DNA of 21,785 nucleotides from CAZMCT01 sp964564785 (lineage in GTDB: Bacteria > Planctomycetota > Phycisphaerae > UBA1845 > Fen-1342), in the NCBI GenBank assembly GCA_964564785.1, contig CAZMCT010000067.1, positions 1 to 21,785 on the forward strand, written 5' to 3'. The notes beneath the pieces were generated by a model that was not told the DNA's origin, ran no database searches, and was given only the letters and a program-made list of their open reading frames with translations. Positions 1 through 5,637 of the stretch are shown piece after piece. Position 1 is the stretch's first letter; every line of letters starts with the position of its first letter. A program made the translations under genes and the position numbers.

Positions 1-1
1 G

Positions 2-898
2 CGGGACGACGTGGGCAGCTACGATTTCAAGCGGCCGGAACGGGTGAGCAAGGACCACATCCGGGCGCTGGGGTCGATTCACGACGGTTTTGCGCGGAAT
101 CTGGGCGCGTCGCTGTCGGGCTTCCTGCGGACGATCATCGACGTGCGGGTGGTGGGGGTGGAGCAACTGACCTACAGCGAGTTCATTCACTCGCTGCCCA
201 ACCCGACGTGCTTCGTGACGTTGCAGGCCCCGCCGCTGGAAGGGCAGATGTGTCTGGAGATCAGCCCGCTGATCGTCTACCCGATCATCGACCGCCTGCT
301 GGGCGGCAGCAGCTCGGACCAGTTCATTCCCCAGCGGCCGCTGACGGCGATCGAGTGGCGGCTGATGCGGCGGCTGATCAACAAGGCGCTCGAGCACCTG
401 TCGGACGTGTGGCGGAACCTGGTCGAGGCGAAGTTCGACGTCGTCGAGATCGAGAGCAACCCGCAACTCGTGCACATCGTCGCACCGACCGAGGTGGTGG
501 TGTCCATCACGTTCGAGATCAAGATGGGTCAGTGCGCCGGCACCATGAGCATCTGCATTCCATTCAACACGATCGAGTCGGTGCTCTGCAAGCTGACGAC
601 GCAGTCCTGGTTCGGCTACACCCGCAAGGGCGCGACCGACCTGTCGCGGCGGCGGATCATCCGCAACCTGATCAAGTCCAAAGTCACCCTCACGGCCTGG
701 CTCGGACGGGCCCAGGTACGGCTCAGCGAGCTGCGGAACCTGCGGCCGGGCGACATTATCCAGCTCGAAAAGAAAGCCAAGGACGACCTGATCTTGCAGA
801 TTGAGGGCCGCAACAAGTACGCCGGCTCGCCGGGACAGGTCCGCGGCCGCAAAGCGCTGCGCATCCGGCGGATGGCGGAGATCGACGAAACCCTCTGA
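2..898 (+). CDS. fliM: Flagellar motor switch protein FliM (5' partial)
   Basis: FliM is a C-ring protein of the flagellar switch complex; it binds phospho-CheY and contacts FliG and FliN. The reading frame is open to the left window edge, and the visible protein begins just before YDFKRPERVSKDH, the sequence that normally follows the N-terminal CheY-binding segment. The true start and roughly the first 30-40 residues therefore lie outside the window. The middle domain (about visible residues 20-200) has the expected FliM pattern, including the LLGGSS segment and the TAIEWRLMRRL helix. The FliN-like SpoA domain follows at about 220-285, with LSELRNLRPGDIIQLEKKA and a final GQVRGRKALRI. The GTG at 11 is an internal codon, not a convincing start. 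The next gene is convergent, so fliM is probably the last gene of its unit. Family assignment is secure. Confidence 0.95.
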   Translation, partial: RDDVGSYDFKRPERVSKDHIRALGSIHDGFARNLGASLSGFLRTIIDVRVVGVEQLTYSEFIHSLPNPTCFVTLQAPPLEGQMCLEISPLIVYPIIDRLLGGSSSDQFIPQRPLTAIEWRLMRRLINKALEHLSDVWRNLVEAKFDVVEIESNPQLVHIVAPTEVVVSITFEIKMGQCAGTMSICIPFNTIESVLCKLTTQSWFGYTRKGATDLSRRRIIRNLIKSKVTLTAWLGRAQVRLSELRNLRPGDIIQLEKKAKDDLILQIEGRNKYAGSPGQVRGRKALRIRRMAEIDETL

Positions 899-977
899 CG
901 GCGGCGCGAACAGAGAACCACCGCGCGGTCCGCCGCTGCGGATCGCCGGCTCGCGCGGGGTCAGACAGCCGTTGCGC

Positions 978-1202
978 CTACTTCGGCCAGACCTTCTCGC
1001 CGGTTTGCTTGTCGGTCAAGATGATCGCGTCGACCGGGCAGACCTGCGCCGCCTGGAGGATCTCCTCGTCGGTGTGACCGCTGGGGTCCTTGACCACGGC
1101 GATGTTATCCCCGTCCATCTCGAACGTGTTCGGCGCCTCGCCGCAACACGCCCCGTCGCCGATGCACAGTTCACGGTCGATCTTGATCTCGTACTTGCCC
1201 AT
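978..1202 (-). CDS. Small single-cluster ferredoxin
   Basis: A 74-residue low-potential electron carrier of the monocluster bacterial ferredoxin family. The cluster-binding region reads CIGDGACC near residues 13-20, with the distal cysteine in a CPVDAI motif at 55-60. C13, D16, C19 and C55 form a Cx2Dx2C...CP pattern: the second cysteine of a classical [4Fe-4S] motif is replaced by Asp. In known ferredoxins this pattern goes with a [3Fe-4S] cluster or an Asp-ligated [4Fe-4S] cluster; which one applies here cannot be read from sequence. The start at 1202 is chosen because AAGGAG lies about 8 bases upstream and MGKYEIKIDRELC is a normal ferredoxin N terminus; a longer in-frame extension looks non-coding. 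It lies 229 bp after the lipoprotein gene on the same strand, so it may have its own promoter. Redox partner unknown. Confidence 0.92.
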   Translation of the reverse strand: MGKYEIKIDRELCIGDGACCGEAPNTFEMDGDNIAVVKDPSGHTDEEILQAAQVCPVDAIILTDKQTGEKVWPK

Positions 1203-1431
1203 GAAACTCACTCCTTGCTCGCCGGGGCCCACGGCGGACTGGGGCCGCGCGGCGGCGCTCCGAAACTCGGCCGCACAGGCGAACTCGCCGGTCCGGCTCG
1301 GGCGCCCGGGCGCACGCGGCAGGCTCGCACCCACGCCGGAGCATTTCATTACGCGGCCAGGCCGGCCTGTTTGTCAACGCCGCCGCCGGGCAATCCGCAC
1401 CGCCCCAGCGGAGAACCAGCTCTTCTAACGC

Positions 1432-2391
1432 CTATTTCACCCGAGCCGCCTCATCCGGGGGCCGGACGCTCTCGAACAGCGTCGGCCGCGTACCTTCGCC
1501 GACCGTCAGCAGGGCCTGGCCGTCGGCGGAATACGCCAGCGCCTCGCCCTGCCGCTCGGCCGCCAGCTCCAGCCGCGTCGGCGCCGCGCGGAACAGATCC
1601 TCGAAGTCCGCCGGCGCCGCGCCGGACGCGAGCCGCCACTCCCAGCCGCCCACCACGCAGCGGATCGCGAGCCGCCGGCCGTCCGGGCTGATGTCCGCGG
1701 CCGTCACGATCCGCAGCGGCAGGAGGGGGCTCGGCAGGTCGAGGGCGGCGATGCGCTCCAGGGCCGTTTCCCGCTCCGCATTCCAGGGTGCCGGCAAGCG
1801 GTAGACCGAGCACTGCCCGTCGAGCCGCTTCGTGAAGATGTAGCCGTGGCCGGTGGCGGGTTGAACGGCGAAGCCCTCGGCATCCGTGGGGCCGTCGGGG
1901 TAGTGGAAGCGGTAGGCCGTCGGTCGCACGCTGACGAAGTCGCCGGCGCGCGTCGGCAGGTCGGGCTCGGCGAACCGATAGACCGTCAGGCTGGCGCGGC
2001 GCGCTTCGTTGTCGCCGATGTCGGCCACGCACACATCGAACGTCCCCGGCGCCGAGCCGGGGGCGAGGGCGATGTCCTCGAAATCGACCGCCTGTGCCGG
2101 CGAAAGCTCGATGATGGCGCGTGTCTGTCCCGCGCGATCGAGCAAATAGACGACCGGACGGTCGCCCGAGTCGTTGTGCACGTAGTACAGGCCGGGGTGA
2201 CGCCGGCTGGCGGCCAGGCCCGACGCTTCGCGGATGCGGGGGTCTGCGAGGACGCAGACCGGCTGCGGCGTGCCGTAATCGAAGGGGAGCGTGGTCTGAC
2301 CCAGACCGCACGCGGTCAAAAGCAACACGGGCAGGGCCTGCGCGCTCGGGCGTGGGGCACGCACCGCAGGTCGGCCGGTTCGCGCGTTCAA
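1432..2391 (-). CDS. Predicted lipoprotein with beta-propeller-like repeats, function unknown
   Basis: A predicted exported lipoprotein of about 310-319 residues. A short hydrophobic stretch ending LLLTAC gives a plausible lipobox cysteine. The body has repeated strand-turn patterns typical of propeller proteins: ASGLAASRRHPGLYYVHNDSGD, VDFEDIALAP, VCVADIGDNE, TDAEGFAVQP, ITAADISPDGRR in degenerate form, and GEALAYSADGQALLTVGEG. The Asp/Glu-rich 'DFEDIA' and 'DAEGF' segments recall calcium-binding phytase-like or esterase-like propellers, but I cannot assign an enzymatic activity. Two starts are possible: a TTG at 2391 that overlaps the nusA stop (TTGA), and a GTG at 2364 giving a more compact signal peptide (MRAPRPSAQALPVLLLTAC). 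The overlap with nusA implies cotranscription and perhaps translational coupling, an unusual partner for nusA. Confidence 0.8.
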   Translation of the reverse strand: MNARTGRPAVRAPRPSAQALPVLLLTACGLGQTTLPFDYGTPQPVCVLADPRIREASGLAASRRHPGLYYVHNDSGDRPVVYLLDRAGQTRAIIELSPAQAVDFEDIALAPGSAPGTFDVCVADIGDNEARRASLTVYRFAEPDLPTRAGDFVSVRPTAYRFHYPDGPTDAEGFAVQPATGHGYIFTKRLDGQCSVYRLPAPWNAERETALERIAALDLPSPLLPLRIVTAADISPDGRRLAIRCVVGGWEWRLASGAAPADFEDLFRAAPTRLELAAERQGEALAYSADGQALLTVGEGTRPTLFESVRPPDEAARVK

Positions 2392-3905
2392 GGCCGCGGC
2401 TCGGGTTCGATTTCGGCGCTGGGCGCGACGTCGGAAGGCCCTTCGGCCGACGGCGCCGCCGGACCGTCGGCGGCCGGCTCCGAAACGCGGACCTCGGCGG
2501 TCTCGGCGGTGAACGCGGATTCAGGTGTCAGGGCGTAGCTTGGGTCCGGCGGATCGGTCTGGAAGCCCGCCGGCGGAGCAGAGGCCGTTTCCGCAGTGCT
2601 GGGTGCGGAGGTTTCGGGCCCGGCGGCATCGCGGACGCCCTGGGGCTCGCCGCCCTCGGCTGCGTCCGCGGCCTCACCGGCCGGGGCGCCCGGCACGATG
2701 CCGGCGGCCGCGGCGATGCGGGCCTCCTCGGCCTTGCGCTTGGCCTGGGCCTCGCGCTCCTCCTCCTGACGGATGACCTCTTCGCCGCAGGCCTCGACGA
2801 TCCGTTCGGCGAGTTCGGCGTCGAGGTCCAGCTCCTTCACGAGCGGCTCGGGCCCGATCTCGTCGATGTCGCCGACCGAGACGCAGCCGAACGCGACGAC
2901 CTTGTCGACCAGCACGTCGTCGACGCCCGCGACGCTCTTGAGCACCGTGGCCATGTTCTCGAGGTGCTTGGTGTACTCGGCCGGTGTGAGGATATCGATG
3001 TCCCAGCCGGTGAGGCGGGCGGCGAGGCGCACGTTCTGGCCGCGCTTGCCGATGGCGAGCGAGAGCTGGTCCTCGGCCACGACGACGGTGGCCTTGACGA
3101 GCTCGAAGCACAGGGCGATTTCCTGGACCTCGGCCGGCTTGAGCGCGTTCTGGATCAGGATCTGGCTGGATTCGTTCCAGCGGACGATGTCGATTTTCTC
3201 GCCGCCGAGCTCCTCGACGATGTTCTTGATGCGGCTGCCGCGGACGCCGACGCAGGCGCCGACCGCGTCGACCTTGCTGTCGATGGAGCTGACGGCGACC
3301 TTGGTGCGGTAGCCGGCCTCGCGGGCCAGGGCCTTGAGCTCGATGATCTGCTCGGCGACCTCGGGCACCTCCAGCTCGAACAGCCGCTCGATGAACTCGG
3401 GGTGCGAGCGCGAGAGGATGATCTTGATCTGGTTGGGCTGCTCTCGGACCTCGAGGATCAGCACGCGGATGCGCTCGCCCGGCTGGTGGGTCTCGCCGGG
3501 AATCTGCTCGCTGCGCGGCAGGAAGCCCTCGGTGCGTCCGACGTTGACGATCAGGTTGCCGCCTTCGTTGCGGACGACAGTGCCGGTGACGATCGTGCCG
3601 CGGCGCTCGCTGAAATCCTCAAAGATGCTGGCGCGCTCGCGCTCGCGGGTCTTCTGGATGATCATCTGCTTGGCGGTCTGGGCGGCGATGCGGCCGAGTA
3701 CCTGCACGTCCACCGGCTGGCCGTCGACCTCCGCCTTGAACTTGCCGGTCAGCAGGTCGAGCTTCACCTCGACGTTGGCGTCTTCGCCGTAGTTCTTCTT
3801 GACGGCGCCGGCCATGGCCGCCTCGATGTCGGCGATGAGCGAGTCGCGATCGATGTTCTTGTCGCGACTGATGGCGTCAATGATGCGAATCAGATCCGGG
3901 TTCAT
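2388..3905 (-). CDS. nusA: Transcription termination/antitermination factor NusA
   Basis: NusA binds RNA polymerase and nascent RNA and controls pausing, termination and antitermination. The 505-residue protein has the standard order: N-terminal RNAP-binding domain (about 1-125), S1 domain (about 130-200, from GTIVTGTVVRNEGGNLIVNVG), KH1 with GVRGSRIKNIVEELGGEKID, KH2 with LAIGKRGQNVRLAARLTGW, a helix-hairpin-helix-like segment (VDDVLVDKVVAFGCVSVGDI), then a coiled, charged stretch (RQEEEREAQAKRKAEEA). The last 110 residues are an Ala/Pro/Glu-rich, probably disordered tail. The start at 3905 is chosen over the upstream in-frame codon because the core family begins MNPDLIRIID and an AGGA lies about 10 bases upstream. 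Neither rimP upstream nor infB downstream is present, although these commonly flank nusA. Its leader is unusually structured. Confidence 0.97.
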   Translation of the reverse strand: MNPDLIRIIDAISRDKNIDRDSLIADIEAAMAGAVKKNYGEDANVEVKLDLLTGKFKAEVDGQPVDVQVLGRIAAQTAKQMIIQKTRERERASIFEDFSERRGTIVTGTVVRNEGGNLIVNVGRTEGFLPRSEQIPGETHQPGERIRVLILEVREQPNQIKIILSRSHPEFIERLFELEVPEVAEQIIELKALAREAGYRTKVAVSSIDSKVDAVGACVGVRGSRIKNIVEELGGEKIDIVRWNESSQILIQNALKPAEVQEIALCFELVKATVVVAEDQLSLAIGKRGQNVRLAARLTGWDIDILTPAEYTKHLENMATVLKSVAGVDDVLVDKVVAFGCVSVGDIDEIGPEPLVKELDLDAELAERIVEACGEEVIRQEEEREAQAKRKAEEARIAAAAGIVPGAPAGEAADAAEGGEPQGVRDAAGPETSAPSTAETASAPPAGFQTDPPDPSYALTPESAFTAETAEVRVSEPAADGPAAPSAEGPSDVAPSAEIEPEPRP

Positions 3906-4118
3906 GGCTCTGTCCTGCCGCGCCGCCCGGCGGCGCGCCCGATGCCCGGCAGCGATCGGGCCCGACCCGATCGCCGCCAACAAAAACGGGCCGCTTCTGC
4001 GACCCGAACAGGACCCGCGAGGGGTCCATTCGCGGAACTTTGCGGTCGCCGACCCGGCTTCAGCGCCGGGCACATCCCCGTCCGACCTCCACCGACGCGG
4101 AATCCGGGGAATAGTCTA
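3906..4118 (-). promoter_or_regulatory. Structured nusA leader with tandem hairpins
   Basis: Reading toward nusA, the leader contains several perfect inverted repeats. GGACCC (4011-4016) pairs with GGGTCC (4022-4027) and overlaps a competing pair, CCGCGA (4015-4020) with TCGCGG (4030-4035). Next, GCGATCGGG (3952-3960) pairs with CCCGATCGC (3966-3974). Last, CGCGCCGCC (3919-3927) pairs with GGCGGCGCG (3929-3937) and ends 2 bases before the AGGA of the nusA ribosome binding site. A weak promoter-like pair, TAGCCA (4141-4136) and TAGACT (4118-4113), has a 17-base spacer and would produce this leader. High G+C makes chance hairpins common, so regulation is an inference. Confidence 0.4.
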
Positions 4119-4236
4119 CCGCGCGCGTCCGGCTTTGGCTAGTCGCTCCGAGGGCATCGACCGCGTCCCCGCCCCGGCCGCGGATTGACCGAGGGCGGCG
4201 GGCCGGCCGGCCAAAAAAGGGGACCGGTCAAAAGAC
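4119..4236. other. Remainder of nusA-flavoprotein intergenic region
   Basis: Between the nusA leader and the repeat at 4237 I see no gene. The stretch holds a GGCCGG-rich tract (about 4199-4211) followed by an A6 run, and part of the weak nusA promoter candidate. No tRNA, riboswitch or clear terminator was recognised. Confidence 0.4.
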
Positions 4237-4337
4237 GGGACCGGCACCGAGGGAGTCAACGCGGAGCAGGGACACAGGCAAGTGGGCTGAGCCACAAGGG
4301 TGGGTTGCCGCGGAGCCAGCCCCTTTCTCAATGGGCG
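4237..4337. repeat. Dispersed ~100 bp repeat, copy A
   Basis: This unit starts GGGACCGGCACCGAGGGAG and ends near CCCCTTTCTCAATGGGCGG. It matches a second copy at 5653-5750 in the same orientation. The best core, 4291-4323 against 5707-5739, is 33 bases with one mismatch; the left ends also match (GGGAC.GGCACCG.GGGAG). The two copies sit just upstream and just downstream of the flavoprotein gene. There is no terminal inverted repeat or transposase, so the mechanism of spread is unknown. Confidence 0.8.
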
Positions 4338-4339
4338 GT

Positions 4340-4345
4340 TATGAT
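4340..4345 (+). promoter_or_regulatory. Possible -10 element of the flavoprotein gene
   Basis: TATGAT matches the sigma-70 -10 consensus at five of six bases and ends 8 bases before the ATG at 4354. A transcript from it would be leaderless or nearly so, consistent with the absence of any Shine-Dalgarno sequence before that ATG. No good -35 box is visible, and the end of repeat copy A abuts the site. Confidence 0.35.
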
Positions 4346-4353
4346 CGCCCCGC

Positions 4354-5637
4354 ATGCTGCCTGAACCCACGGTGGCCGAAGTCGCGATCGTCGGCGGCGG
4401 GGCGGCCGGGCTGGCGACCGCCAATTTCGCGGCGCAGCGCGGAGCGCGCGGGCCGATCGTGGTGCTGGACGGGGCGCGGAAGCTGGGGGCCAAGATCCTC
4501 GTCAGCGGCGGCGGGCGGTGCAACGTCACGAACCGGCAGGTCGGGCCGGCCGATTTCTACGGTGGGAATCCGCACATCCTGCGGCGCGTGCTGGCCGGGT
4601 TTCCTCCCGCGCGGACGATCGAGTTCTTCGCGGCCCACGGTGTCCCGCTGCACGAAGAGGAGCACGGCAAGATCTTTCCTGACAGCCACGCGGCCCGCGA
4701 CGTGGTCGCTGCGCTGCTGCGGGCGGCCGGGGCCGCGGGCGTGGACGTGTGGACCGGACGGCGTGTGATCTCCGTGGCGCGCCGCGATGACGGCTTCGAG
4801 TTGCAATTCACGACTCAGGAGGAGCAACCGCGGACACTGCGGACCCGGCGCGTGGTGCTTGCGACCGGCGGGTGTTCGCTGCCGAAAACGGGCAGCGATG
4901 GTGCCGGGTACGAACTCGCGGCCGCGCTGGGGCACAGCCTTGTGCCGCCGACGCCCGCGCTGGTGCCGCTGGTGCTGTCCGGCGAGCTGCACGCCGGGCT
5001 GGCGGGCGTCTCGCACGAGGTTGAGCTGACGGTGCACGCGCCGCCGGCGAAGCCGCTGCGCATCGCGGGCGCGATGCTTTGGACGCACTTCGGGTTGAGC
5101 GGGCCGGTGGTGCTGAACGCGTCGCGTTTCTGGCTACGGGCCCGGCTCGAGCGGCGCCCGGTCCGGCTCACGGTCAACTTCCTGCCGGGGCGCGACTTCG
5201 AATCGGCCGAGCGAGAACTGCTGTCGCGCGCGAGTACGCGGCCGCGGGCGACGGTCGGGACGGTGCTGTCCGAGTGGCTGCCGGGCCGCGTCGCGGAAGC
5301 GCTGCGGGCGGCCGCGGACGTATCCGACCGGTCGCTGGCGCAGTTGTCCCGGGCGGACCGCCGGCGGCTCCTGCACGTGCTGCTGGAGTGGCCGGCGCCG
5401 GTGGTCGGGGACCGCGGGTGGAATTACGCGGAGGTAACGGCCGGGGGCGTGCCGCTGCGCGAGGTGGACGGCGAGACGCTGGCGTCGCGCGTGTGTCCGG
5501 GGCTGTTTCTGGTGGGGGAGATCTTGGACGTGGACGGCCGGATCGGCGGGTTCAATTTCCAGTGGGCGTGGTCGAGTGCGTGGGCGGCCGCGGGCGGCCT
5601 GGCGCGCGACTTGGCGCGCGGCACAACCGTGTCGTAG
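4354..5637 (+). CDS. NAD(P)/FAD-dependent oxidoreductase, YhiN/HI0933 family
   Basis: A 427-residue flavoprotein of the HI0933/YhiN family. The N-terminal Rossmann dinucleotide-binding motif is AIVGGGAAGLATANFAA (about 11-27). The family signature KLGAKILVSGGGRCNVTN follows at about 43-60, and a second FAD contact, RRVVLATGGCSLPKTGSDG, at about 165-183. The insert domain contains THFGLSGPVVLNASR, and the C-terminal signature GEILDVDGRIGGFNFQWAW near 390-410 completes the FAD site. Length is normal for the family. The physiological substrate is not established for most members, so no reaction is assigned. The gene lies between two copies of a dispersed repeat, has no obvious ribosome binding site, and converges on dnaX. 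Confidence 0.93.
   Translation: MLPEPTVAEVAIVGGGAAGLATANFAAQRGARGPIVVLDGARKLGAKILVSGGGRCNVTNRQVGPADFYGGNPHILRRVLAGFPPARTIEFFAAHGVPLHEEEHGKIFPDSHAARDVVAALLRAAGAAGVDVWTGRRVISVARRDDGFELQFTTQEEQPRTLRTRRVVLATGGCSLPKTGSDGAGYELAAALGHSLVPPTPALVPLVLSGELHAGLAGVSHEVELTVHAPPAKPLRIAGAMLWTHFGLSGPVVLNASRFWLRARLERRPVRLTVNFLPGRDFESAERELLSRASTRPRATVGTVLSEWLPGRVAEALRAAADVSDRSLAQLSRADRRRLLHVLLEWPAPVVGDRGWNYAEVTAGGVPLREVDGETLASRVCPGLFLVGEILDVDGRIGGFNFQWAWSSAWAAAGGLARDLARGTTVS

Noticed and set aside
899..977. GGCGG/CCGCC pairs between fliM and the ferredoxin gene, considered as a bidirectional terminator
   Set aside because: Stems are short and interrupted and no T run follows.
2121..4142. 673-codon plus-strand open frame antisense to nusA and the lipoprotein gene
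   Set aside because: It is the complement of clear nusA codons; long antisense frames are expected in GC-rich DNA.
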